Shown here: positions 9,470-19,758 of the stretch, piece after piece | How positions within the stretch are numbered: the stretch's first letter is position 1 | How the letters are laid out: every line of letters starts with the position of its first letter | From: Cerioporus squamosus | Taxonomy: Eukaryota > Basidiomycota > Agaricomycetes > Polyporales > Polyporaceae | Direction of reading: 5' to 3' | Assembly (NCBI GenBank): GCA_022592435.1 | Contig: JABYQS010000490.1 | Coordinates: forward strand, 1 to 20,610 | DNA length: 20,610 nucleotides | The notes under the pieces: generated by a model | What the model was told of the DNA's origin: nothing | Database searches by the model: none | Seen by the model: only the letters and a program-made list of their open reading frames with translations | Program-made: the position numbers and the translations under genes

Positions 9470-10061
9470 GTACGCAGGTTTAGGCGGCGGGGGTGCGCAG
9501 AGGTGCCGGTAAGGGTGAACGGAGGGGAAGGCAAGTCCGCTTCAACTTCATGTCCGGTATATGACTCGGCGGTCGACATCGAGAAGCAAGGAGTGCGCCC
9601 GCTCCGCCAGCCCGCTCATCGCGCACTCCGTCACATCGCGTACACGGTCAGTGCATCTCGGCAATGGTGGATCGCGGACCGCCCCGCAGGGTCCGTATCC
9701 TCGAGGCAAGTACGTTTCACTTTGCAGTTGTCTACAGTAGTGCTCGAGAGCTGACAAGCTGTGTTCGTGCCACAGTAACCTTCTACTTGCGCAGAGCTAC
9801 TCAGACCCACCAGATCGGTGACTCGCGCTCGGTCGAGGGTACACCACGTTAGGCCCTCTAGCTTGCGCCGCTCTCGAGCGCGACCGGCGGCCTGTGTCGC
9901 AGAGGACAAGAGTGCGCGGGCTCACGATATGCCACGCGCGGACAGCCGAGTGGCTTCGGGACAACGCGAAGAGTCCGGGTTCGAAGGGAACATCGGCTGG
10001 CAGCCAACCGAGGTCCTCGTGAGTACGATCTCATCATACTCTGAGCCCTGTCGCAAGCACG
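9470..10061. other. Unassigned stretch upstream of the 282-aa gene (unit 1)
   Basis: This stretch presumably contains the promoter of the minus-strand gene starting at 9469, but no clear TATA box is seen near it. It is a hot spot for differences from unit 2: a 3-bp change near 9743 and three single-base changes between 9850 and 9915. The unit 2 equivalent is 19759-20344. Confidence 0.45.
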
Positions 10062-10426
10062 ATGTCGGAAACGCCGCGGCGGTCTCGTAGAATGCTCAAT
10101 ATTGCAGGTAAGCTACTCCGCGCTCGAGTTATCAAGCAGGGAGTATACATCTGAGAGCCACGCTGAGGACATGGGCAGACCTCGGATCCCAGCTGTCGCA
10201 GAGCAGCTCCGTCACGCTCGCAGACTCCGGGAGCCGATCCGCTGCATCGCGTGCATGGTGGGTGTGTCATGGCGGAGACAGATCTCGGCTGAGCAATATC
10301 CAAGGACCGTCGCGGGGCATGGTTTCTCAGGATAGGTCTGATCTCAATGCAATATTCACTACACCATCTATTCCACGCGTGTTCTGCTTCAGAACCATGC
10401 ATTCTCGACACTCTGCCTCGTCAGGA
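10062..10426 (+). CDS. Candidate two-exon 5' gene segment crossing the unit junction
   Basis: An ATG at 10062 opens a short first exon (MSETPRRSRRMLNIA, to 10107) ending at a GTAAGC donor. A 71-bp intron (10108-10178, ending gggCAG, with a branch-like cgctgag before it) leads to a second exon (10179-10426). This stays open for 82 codons in phase and ends at a GTGAGT donor. The frame runs straight through the unit junction at 10308. The peptide is Ser/Arg-rich and matches nothing I know. Third-position bias is weaker than in ALG11, and the minus-strand frame 10327-10569 overlaps it, so chance is a serious alternative. Confidence 0.2.
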
Positions 10427-10569
10427 GTGAGTCCGTAGTCCCTTGCGTGATTACTCAAAGTCTCGCACGGTAGACAACCACACTGCTGGCTGAGCCTGAT
10501 GAGCACCAACGGCAGTGTGTCCGACTTCCATCGCCTCGTAATAAGCTCCTTGATCCGCCTCCGCTTCAT
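10327..10569 (-). CDS. Exon-like frame of unknown function (unit 2 copy)
   Basis: This is identical in sequence to 33-275 at an offset of 10,294, just inside the second unit. The same uncertainty applies: a basic helix followed by a Cys-containing segment, with no recognised family, and a competing frame on the opposite strand. Confidence 0.22.
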   Translation of the reverse strand: MKRRRIKELITRRWKSDTLPLVLIRLSQQCGCLPCETLSNHARDYGLTPDEAECRECMVLKQNTRGIDGVVNIALRSDLS

Positions 10570-10757
10570 CTCGTCAGGGTCGCGCGTTTTTGTGACGTGT
10601 GCTGTGGAAGCGACGCTTGGTTGCAGCTAGTGCTAATCAGAGGTGTCGTGAGCCTTGATCTCATGATTCATGGCGACCCGTCTCGCCAAGCAAGCATGTC
10701 AGATAGATGGCTTCATAGAGAATGCCTATGGTCCAGGCGAGCTACTCCAATGTTGAG

Positions 10758-11746
10758 CTACTCGCCGTAGGTACAGTAGACACTCTGGTCGCAGATGAGC
10801 AGGTTTGCGGTACGGACAGTGCTGTACACCACAGGAGCAGTGTCGAGTGTATCAGACGGCTCAGGAACATGCTGCTGACCTTCTCCGGACTCGGAGCCAC
10901 CGCTAGGCTCGTAGTACTTCCAAAATGTCGTGAAACAATTCTGTCTGGACTCTGGCTCGCCCGCCGCCAAGAGTTGAGCCGCCTTCCATCTTGTCACATT
11001 GTTTGCGGCGGACGCGAATCCGGCCTGGGCCCTGGCTGTGTCACTCGGATACCATCCATGGCCAACAGATTATCTGCGCTGCACGGTTTCCATGTAGTAT
11101 GCACCGGGAGGTCGCATGCTTGTGGCGGAATCTCATATGGCTAACCACCGCTTTTTGTAGCAGCATTATAATACTTGAACCCATGGAAGCTGACTGAACT
11201 CCCGCTGAGCATCATTGCTCTCTTGAATGCTTGTGTCGGGCAGAAGGTGCCCGCTCCGTACCGCACGCATCCGCCGACCGCGGTAGCGTCGGAAGTGCAT
11301 CCGACATAGACTATTCAGGGTTCACACCTTCCGATCTGCAGGCTCGCATCGAGGCCTCGGTGAGTGCCTGGGCGCAAATTCCTGGGCGCTGACTTGAAAC
11401 GCACTCGCCAGAAGGACCGCTTGCTCGTCGCAAACCCGGAATATGGCACGCAGAGCAGTCTCATCCAGGATCCCTTGTGTTGCTCGCTCTGCCCCTCAGT
11501 ATGCCAGCTATAATGACTCCAGCAGTGCAAACTGGTATACCGCACAGACTACAGACGATGTACGCTGTGACATCCTCGTGAATCTTTAGCGTCTGTCCGC
11601 AGAGTTGCTATCTCGAGATCATCCGAGTTCAATGTGAAGCACGGCAAGTAAGCGAGCACGTTGTCCAAGGTCAACCGCTTTCTACGGTATCTCATGGGAG
11701 AGTTCAGGATTCTCTCTCGCATAGCTATAGCCTGACGTGCGCGCAT
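10758..11746 (-). CDS. Probable spliced gene of unknown function (unit 2 copy)
   Basis: This is the second copy of the minus-strand gene at 464-1448. Exon sequences are unchanged. The intron matching 742-851 has gained three single bases (near 11107, 11125 and 11142) and the intron matching 1014-1106 has gained one (near 11320). Splice-site dinucleotides are kept. Function is unknown, as for the first copy. The frame ends with a TAG at 10758. Confidence 0.4.
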
Positions 11747-12904
11747 GAGGCGATTCGATATTCGCTTCTCTTGCCAGATTCACACAGCACATTTGTCATT
11801 TGACATGCGGGTTTACTCAATACATACAAGCTGTAGCTGGACGACAAGAATACCAGTCCCATAGTCATTCCCCTAGTACGTCCGAACAATATGCCTTCAA
11901 GCACATCTAAAGCCATAAGTAGTGTGGAGGCTCGAGGTGCAAAGTAACCGCGCACGGAACCCATCTGGCAAGTCGCACCGAGACTCCGAGTACCGGTCTC
12001 GAGACCTAGCTAAGTGGCTACAGGTGAGGTTAGCAGAAACCTGAAACAGGTGCGAGAGAAGCGGACAAGAGCCTCGCTTCTTGTGTTGCACACGCATGCG
12101 GGTCCTCTGGTTCCAGCCCCAGGGGCCAGGGCTGCGTCTGTACAACACTCTGCCGGGTGGATGCCTACTGGCCGACTCGGAGAAGCGGATTCCGGCGCAC
12201 AAGGAATACTCACCGGAATGAGAGGACCGAAGATCACATGTCGCATATGTTAGATGCGTACGGTGCGAGCGGAGGCGATGATGCTCTGCCATGATCGGGG
12301 TTAGATGAGCGTCGCGAGAAGTCCTGAGAAGTTACGTGGACTTGCGGCAAGACGGGAGCAGCAGCGATGCGAAGCTATGCGCGAACGAAGCGGCGAAGAG
12401 CCACATTCTGCTGACATGACACACGCATGACGTCGCAACCCTGCTTGTCTGTCATTTCCCCGCAAGAACGTAGAGACGACACTCTCTATGCACGGCCAGG
12501 GATGTCGCTTGATAACTTATTACACTGCAGAGGCAGTGAAGGAGCGTCAACGAAGTTCGGGATACTCACTTGCACATCCCCGACTCCCGAAAGTACAAGT
12601 CAACTGATTCTGTGTGTCCGCCCGTGAAAAGGATGAGGCACTGCCAAGACGGAGGTTAGCATTGCAGGCGAGATGAGAGCCTCACTTCTCGCTCCGTGCA
12701 TAAGCGGGCACGGCCTCCGGTTCCACACCAGCGGTTCCGTGGAACCACGAATGCCGGAACTCTGCGGGCGAGCCCCAAGCCCCAGCGCGACGATCGCAGC
12801 CGAACGCCGAGCCTGAGCGAAGCGAAGCGACGCGTCAGCTCAGCTGCTCGGCCATAAATACTAGTCAGGCTGAGAACGACTCACCTTCGTGGACGACTCC
12901 TTCC

Positions 12905-13243
12905 TTGTCCTGCTCGTGTCCTCTTCCTTCCCCTCCCTTCGTCGCCTGTCACAGACTCGCCGCCGTCGTCCGGAGGCTCGACCACATACAGACCAGGATA
13001 TGCTCGCCGTGCTCTACCGTCTACTCGACTGCCTCCCTCGCGGCGTGCTTCGACAACGTCGCTGCATGTTCTAGTCCAGCGTCGCCGTCCTGTACACAAG
13101 GTCAGTGTTCATGTCATGCGGACAAGCTCGCGGCGCTCACGCGAACTTTGGCAGACATTCGAATTCGTGACGACATAGCGTCGTGGTGTGGCTTCATCCG
13201 CAACTCTACCAGCAAGATGGTATCCTTCGATGGTAAGTACTAG
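12905..13243 (+). CDS. Candidate exon leading into the tandem-module array (unit 2)
   Basis: This is an open + strand frame of 112 aa ending just past a GTAAGT donor at 13233. Its last third (DKLAALTRTLADIRIRDDIA, then SWCGFIRNSTSKM) matches the module peptide RTFTDVRLRDYVTS in the array, with conservative changes in a short alignment. It is therefore probably the first coding module. In unit 1 the same stretch (2608-2946) is shifted by one missing base near 2889 and one extra base near 2733. The ATG at 12905 may not be the true start, because the N-terminal part is Pro/Ser/Cys-rich and shows little coding signal. Function is unknown. Confidence 0.3.
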   Translation: MSCSCPLPSPPFVACHRLAAVVRRLDHIQTRICSPCSTVYSTASLAACFDNVAACSSPASPSCTQGQCSCHADKLAALTRTLADIRIRDDIASWCGFIRNSTSKMVSFDGKY

Positions 13244-14287
13244 GTCTGCTCGTGCAAAGGAGCTCGTCACTTACGTGGACGTTGCAGACTTGCCGTGCGC
13301 CGCCATGAGTGTCGGACTGCTCAGTCGATGGGCGGCGGGACTACAGGACGACGTGCGACGAAGTCGTTCGCACCTTCACAGATGTTCGGCTTCGTGACTA
13401 CGTAACATCGCAGTCTGCTTCGTCCACAATCCTACAAGTAAGATGATAGTGTACGATCATTAGAACTCTGTTCGTGCGAAGAACCTCGTCACTTACCTGG
13501 GCGATGAAGACCCGTCGGGCGCCGCCAAGAGTGTCGGACCGCTCCGTGCGATAGGCGGCGGGCTAAAGAATGGTCTGGGTCATGGACGACGCGCGACGAA
13601 GTCGTTTGCCACGAAGACTCGCCGCTTCGGTCTCTGTCTCGGCTGATCCAAACGGAATGGGAACCTGGGTAGCCCCTCGAGTACGGTAGAACTGTGAGTA
13701 TCTCAGGCCCATGTCTGCATACGAGGAAACGTACTATGCTGTTCGAATGTGGTGTGGCCTCCAACGGGACTCGCCGTGTGAGCCTCGGAATGGCTGCGTG
13801 TGCTTGCGTGAATCGACTGGCAGAGCCATCATTAGTTACCTCGACGACACTGCACAGAGGGAACGGCTAGTGAAGCTCGTCGCTTACCTGGACGTCGCAA
13901 AGCCGTCGGGCGCCACCATCATGAGTGTCCGACCGCTCGGTAGATGGGCGGCGGGACTACGGAACGGTCCAGGTCTGCGACCAAGTCGTTTGCCGCGAAG
14001 ACTTACTGCTTCAGCCGCTATGTCGGGTGATCCACACGGAACGGAACCTGGGTAGATATTCGAGTACAATAGAACTGTCAGTATAAGCCCACAGTGTCTG
14101 CATACAATAGAACGTACCATGCTATTCGAATGCGATGCGGTGTCCTGTGGGACTCACCGTAAGAGCCCCGGAAACCCTGTGTGTGCTTGCGTGAGTCGAC
14201 TGGCAGAGACTTCGTCACTTACCCAGATGACGCTGCACAGAGGGCGCGGCGGGTCAACTTTCCCCTCAACGTCGCGGGCGAATCCTC
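13136..14287 (+). repeat. Degenerate internal tandem array with coding-like modules (unit 2)
   Basis: This is the copy of 2840-3990, with anchors at 13265, 13487, 13878 and 14213. Extra or missing single bases lie near 13190, 13561, 13659 and 13706. The gain near 13190 opens the frame of the segment before the array, so that a 113-codon frame (12905-13243) runs up to a good GTAAGT donor at 13233. Confidence 0.55.
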
Positions 14288-14376
14288 GTTCACACAGGAC
14301 TGCACCACCGACATACGGCGGTGAACGGCGAGGGTGGTGACCGACGGGACAGGACCGGGTAAAGGGAGCACTTCAT

Positions 14377-14402
14377 CCGGCTACACTTGCTACAGTAGCC
14401 GG
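14377..14402. repeat. Perfect 8-bp inverted repeat (unit 2)
   Basis: This is the unchanged copy of the hairpin at 4080-4105. Confidence 0.5.
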
Positions 14403-14896
14403 TTGGAGACACGTTGCACGACGCGTATTGGGAGAGCCGCACGCGAAAGCGAGATCTACGGAGGGTGGCACGGAGGCAGCATGAGACCGATGGTCGATGT
14501 TCAGCGAGAACAGTCAGCATACCATTCTTTGTTTGTGAGGTCGCGTTGAGTCGGCTGCCATACTTCCTCACGCTCCGGCGCAGTACTGGAGTTTCTCACT
14601 GTTGGCTCGCCGGACATGGGTAAGCACGCTTGGAAAAGGTAGACGAGTAGAAATATCGACTAACCTTGATCCCCAAGCCGGCACGGTGTCCGGAGCGCGG
14701 AGGCTGTGCTCGAGGCTCCCGATAACCTCGGCCCGCCACGACTTCATGCGGTTGTCATTGAAGGGTCCAAGTAGTATCTTCCGGGTTCCAGCTGCGAGGC
14801 CATCAGTTAGTATGAGACAGTTCAGAGGGCTGAAATAGAGGCCCGACAGTCCCCGCCTTCACTGTCGCGAGAGCGAAACACTCTATTGTGCTGGGT

Positions 14897-14929
14897 TGAA
14901 CCATCGACATCGGAATGACGATGGGTTCA
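14897..14929. repeat. Imperfect 10-bp inverted repeat (unit 2)
   Basis: This is the unchanged copy of the hairpin at 4603-4635. Confidence 0.4.
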
Positions 14930-15160
14930 GGACCCTGAGGTCAAACAACGCACCACACGGCGACGAACGGCGAGGGTGAACGCGTCTTCTGTGGCGTAGC
15001 CGCGCTATAAAGAGCAGCAAGGTCATCTGAGTCTCCCCGAGAACGTTATGCGCCCAGACTGCATTCAGTTGGCGACTCCTGCTTCTATCCATCACAAGAC
15101 GTTTGACAGAAAAGCAAATGGTTACGTTGTCCCGCGATGTCTGCACAACGTACCTAGTAC

Positions 15161-16825
15161 CTACAACCACCTCCTCCACCCGCTCTCGTCCCACGCCTTT
15201 TCGAACTCCTCGGCAGAGAACTTCTGCACCGCCCACGTTCTTGCCCGCTTCCGCATGGCGATATCATCTTCAGGTGATAGGTTTAGGACGGTGTGAAACG
15301 CTTCTGCGAATGTTTCCGGGGACGTCGCGTGGTACCCCGTAGGCTCCCCATCCAGGGGCACAACAATGTCGAGGAGCGGCCCACCGGACGCGTGCGCGAC
15401 TGGTATAACCCCTGCCGCCTGAGAGCGTGAAGGTGAGCAAGACGCATATCGAAGGTCAGGTACGATGCTCACCATGAACTCGACTACGTTGATGCCGAAG
15501 TGCTCGTCGACCATCGTGCTCAGACCAATGCTCGCCCTCGACAGCCAGTTAAGTACCTGAGGATACGATGCGTTCACGACGAACTCTGTCTGGTCCTACG
15601 CGCGACGAGCATGAACGATGGAGCCGTGTGGTGGTGAGAACAGTAGCATACCTTGATGTTGAGCTCTTTTGCTAACTCGCGCAGCTCCTCCACCCGCGTC
15701 GCATCACCGACGTTTCGGCTCCCGCCGACCAGAACGAGTTTGACCGAGGATGGCCCCTGGCCACGATACTCTGGGTGTGCCTCCAGCAGCTTGTGGAACG
15801 AGCGCAGCTGTGCCGCATGATCTTTCTCTGGTCTGAACTGGGCGATGCTCAGGATGACTCGCTCGCGGCCTTCGAGCGGGAACACTGCCATCTGCCGAGT
15901 GTCACAGGATGGATACACGATCTGCGCTGCAACTGGACAATCCGAGCGCTTTCGGGACAACAACTCGAGCAGGACTAGGGGAGGAAGGAGATGGATCGCG
16001 TCAAGAAGAGGGTCAGTGTGCTGCAAGATGGAGTCGATGTGGTTCTTGGTCCAGGAGGAGTTGACCATGATGAAGCGAGCTTGGCGGAGGGAGTAGGCGT
16101 AGTAGTACATGAATAGGCGGTAATATCTGGAGAAGAACCATGTTCGTCACGAGTGGTCATCATGCCAGCGATGGTCGCGCGACGTACAAGAGTTTACCGG
16201 TGCTGAGGACAGAAGAAGAGGAGATGGCTGCAGAGTTGGTGACTCCCGCAGTACGAGACTTGACGCGGGACAGCATCGTTGTGCTGATTGTCGGGTAGTG
16301 GACATATGCGCCCACTGGAATGTTGCCCAGCAGAGAGACAACGGGGAAGGTGAAAGCGTAACCCATGGTGTCTACGCGCATATATCAGCATCGCGGAGAA
16401 TGCTGGAGGGAGAGTACGCGCATATAACCAGCAGCACGCAACTCACCGACGAATAGGTCCGGGACGAGGTACGCCATGGCCTCCCATGCAAGATACATGG
16501 AGCCTATACTCTGTCCCAGGAGAGTGAACCTCGGCCATGTCGAGTCCTCCACCAGATAGCGCGACTCGAGGAACACGAGATGGAGGGTCTTCGGGGAGAG
16601 CTCGATGTCGAACCGAGTCTTGACCTTCTCGATGATCTGCTCTCGCGAGCAGGCGACGGCGCAGAGAGAGCAGCGGACGAGGGGCTGGACGCGCCCCACT
16701 CCGATCGCGATCGACGCCGCCGCTCGGGCGCTCCGGACGTGCAGGAGTCCTGCTCTCGCTCTTGGACCCGCGATCTCGTCTCCACGCGATGCTTGTTCCA
16801 GCGAGAGAGTTTTTCTTATGGGCAT
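15161..16825 (-). CDS. ALG11: ALG11 alpha-1,2-mannosyltransferase, 5'-truncated, five exons (unit 2)
   Basis: This is the second copy of the truncated ALG11, at a constant offset of 10,294. Exons are 16825-16447, 16371-16188, 16126-15652, 15595-15473 and 15418-15161. All splice sites and the E-x7-E motif are unchanged. It differs from the first copy at four exon bases: 15296, 15383, 15395 and 15916. Read on the minus strand these are Phe TTC to TTT, Gly GGC to GGT, Ala GCA to GCG and Val GTA to GTG. All are third-position transitions, so the protein is identical. It lacks the same N-terminal region, and the upstream minisatellite is also the same. Either both copies have been under protein constraint, or the consensus has drawn on reads from an intact ALG11 elsewhere in the genome. 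Confidence 0.9.
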
Positions 16826-16829
16826 CTAC

Positions 16830-16904
16830 GGCGGGTCGAGCGAGTACCGCGCGTGGCGGGTGGAGAGAGTACCGCGCGTGGCGGGTCGAGCGGGTACCGC
16901 GGGC
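16830..16904. repeat. Minisatellite, 3 x 25 bp (unit 2)
   Basis: This is an identical copy of the 3 x 25 bp array at 6536-6610, with the same number of repeats, in the same position beside the truncated ALG11. Confidence 0.9.
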
Positions 16905-18912
16905 GGGTGCAGACTCGGAGTATGGGCGTCGCAGGCTCGCGATCCGCACACTCGCACTCGCCTCGGGATGCGTGTATGCGTCGCAGGTGCTCGAGGGTAC
17001 GTTACATGCGCTGTAGCTACAGTCCTCGCCCGAGAATACACTCCGATTTCCGCATAGCACCCTCCGCCTGTGGGCGCCTAAGCACCGCGCTCCTCTGCTC
17101 TCGACCACCACCACCCGCCAACTTCCCCTCCTCCGCCCGCTCGGAGACGCCAGAAAAGCGTGTCAAAGAAGTGTCAGACTCTGGAGAACGCGCCGCAGCG
17201 ACTGCCCGGGCCAGCAAGGCCGCAGAAAGCGCGTCGTGTCCGCGGCACGCGAGTACAACCATGCTGGTATGCATGTGGAGCTCACACACGCTGCCGCGTT
17301 GTCTCCCTGCTCTGAACTGTACTCACGCGACTTCGTTGCAGCAACAGTCTTCGCCGCCGCCCGGAAGGACAGGACTCAACTTCGCGGCGACGGTCTCCGG
17401 GACAGCATGGTGCGTCCTGACAACGCGAGACCCACAGAGATCGTGCCGTACGTTCTCGGACACAATCTGCGCTGTCGTGCGCAGTGCTCAGCCGCATTTC
17501 TAGCCGCAGCGCCCTCAACGCGTGGCGAGTTCGCTGCTGACGACGACAGTCGCGTCGGACACAGCGACCGGTGAGTACCCAGACCGCGAGCATCCCATCG
17601 CCTATGACGTGTGCTCACAGTCTTGACGCGAAGCTCTGCAGGGACGCGCTCTGACACGGTCAAAATGAACGCGAGAGCTTGCTCTGCGCCCCTGCACAAG
17701 TGCTCAGAACTGAGCCCTGTTAACATGCGCGACGCTGTCAGGCGGGAAGACTGGCAGGCCGAGAATCGCACAAACGACCTTGTGCATACTTCAGAATGTC
17801 GCCGCGCTCATGCGTTGAACTGATGGGATCACTTCCAGCGACGACGCATTGAATGCAAAGCGGAGCTGCCCACACGCGCTCGCGGCGACGACGATTACCC
17901 CGAGAGTATGACAGGTGGTGAGAGCCCAGGCCCACTCGATCCGACTCTCAGGACGGCTGCTCGAGGTCTCGCCGCGAATCCCTGCAAGACGCGACAAATC
18001 GCGTCTAACACGGCTGCATTGGACTCGCCGCCTCGGGAAGGACGTGGACGTGTACCCGAGTCGCAGTCTACGTGCAGTGCGTATCCGATCCCAGCTCCTC
18101 TCTGCGGGACACTGACGCCTCCTCCTTCTACCTATGCCTTGGTCCTCCGCTTGACAGGTACACATCCACGTCGGCCTCGAGGACTCCATGAACAGCGAGC
18201 ATGACACCCGCTCGAGCAGTCGCGCACGACAAGACCGGGGCACGGGTGGCGAGAGACATCCAGTAGACACGTCCGCAACGAAGACACTCGAGCTCACGAC
18301 GCGCCGCACGAGCAGTACGACACGCTCTCCCCGCCGCCGACGACGAATGTCCGTGCCCTCTCCCTGGCCGCATCCCCTCTCGAGAAGCACGAAGATCGGT
18401 AAACGTGAGTACTCACCTGTACCTCTGAACTTGCGACGCGGCCCAGCGTGAATGTAAGCGAGATGGAGCACGACGAGCTGGGGTGGGTGGGTGGCGAGAG
18501 AAAGGAAGGCAAGACGAGCCGGGCGAGCGTGAGGAGGAGAAGCCAGCGCGGGCAGAGCAAACAAGAGCAAAGATGCGCGGTGGCTTCCTCGCATGGGAGT
18601 TGCCGTTGTTTGCATGTCGCGTTTTGCGCTAACCCTCTCGCTTGGAGGCGGAACCCCGACGGGCATCTCCCGTCAGAGTGGCTCTCCGACCTCCTCGGCT
18701 CCACTCCCTTGCCGGCCGTCGCTCGCTGACGCACTCGCCACAAACGGCCGTCTAGGCGTGCAAGAGAGCGTGCACTTCTCGGACGGTCTTCCTCGCTCTC
18801 ACTCGCGCGAACTAATCCGTTACGCTGGGGCACGACGCAGAACCATGCTCGCGAGACGAGCTACAGAGCATAACATCGCGTAATCTAACGTACTCGACGT
18901 CTACAGGACCAT

Positions 18913-19758
18913 TCAGAACATCACCGCACGTCCGTCTTCAACACGCGTCCCAGGTCGCGATCCATCGGCACCGAGCCTCCCGGCGCAGAGTCGTCCTCCC
19001 AGACATACTGCGACGTCTTTACGCCGGTCTTTGGGTTGCGGAACCGGCGCACACGGGCGGTGTTGTTGTCCGCACGCTGTCCGAGTCGCGGGAGCGGGGA
19101 CTCGTCGACATGACGCCGCTTGGCAGCTCGGCCACCGCAAGACTCGTCGGCGCGACGACGCTCTTCGCTGGCGGCGGAGGCGTCGGGCAGCGCACGACAG
19201 TGCCGGGAGCAGAGACGTGCATGACGAGCGTACCGACGACCCAGCGCGCGTCCGTGTGCGGAGCGATCTCCCGGCGAGGCGGGACTGGGGTGCTCGGGAG
19301 AACGCTGCGGTGGTCGACCCGCGCGTTGTGCAACTCCTCGGGAGTCGCGTCGCGCCAGCGCAGCGTCCCGTCCTTCCACAGCTGGAGCAGCTGCTCGACC
19401 GGCTCGACGCCGCCTGGGATCCGGGACAGCTCGCCAAACAGGATGTGCGCCGGCCACCCTACGAGCAGCTTCCCCTCGCCAATGACGATATTCTCGACAA
19501 AGGAGCGCTCCTCCCAGTGCATCGACACGTCCTCCTTGCCCGTAGACGTGGCTGTCGAGGTGAGTGGCATGAGAGACAGGTGAGCAGACGAATAGACGGC
19601 AGACGCACCAAGGCCCGGATGATCTTCTTGCGCAGCTTCTTGCGCTTTCTCTCTCGCGGCTGCATGGAGACGTCCTCGTCGCTGCTGCACGAGTCCGACG
19701 CGTCGGTAGGCTGTATCTGGGAGAGGGGTGCCCTCGTCTGCGCAGAGGACGACGACAT
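18913..19758 (-). pseudogene. Frame-broken copy of the 282-aa hypothetical gene (unit 2)
   Basis: This is the same gene as 8621-9469, but three single-base losses break the frame. The first is in a C run near 19615 (early, just after the lysine/arginine cluster). The second is near 19161 (where the unit 1 copy encodes the KKRRR signal). The third is near 18938 (last dozen codons, changing the C-terminus). After the first loss the core is read in another frame until the others partly compensate. All three are in short runs or simple repeats, so they may be consensus errors; if real, this copy is a pseudogene and only the unit 1 copy could be functional. Confidence 0.6.

Larger units (their letters stand above)
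14..10307. repeat. Unit 1 of a ~10.29 kb head-to-tail tandem duplication
   Basis: Bases 14-10307 recur in the same orientation at 10308-20590. The offset is 10,294 at the left end. It drifts to 10,299 near 1571, returns to 10,294 across 4330-7150 and falls to 10,283 by the end, which tracks about two dozen small indels seen by eye. Substitutions noticed are at 2554, 4556, 5002, 5089, 5101 and 5622. The unit carries a truncated ALG11, a 282-codon hypothetical gene, one probable spliced gene and a degenerate internal tandem array. Near-identity over the full length means a very recent duplication, a circular template read twice, or an assembly artefact; the sequence alone cannot choose. Confidence 0.97.

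Noticed and set aside
9935..10005. tRNA-like stretch with agccgagtggc and gggttcgaa words
   Set aside because: The T-loop word is present, but the five bases on either side do not pair (ccggg against ggaac) and no acceptor stem or anticodon arm closes.
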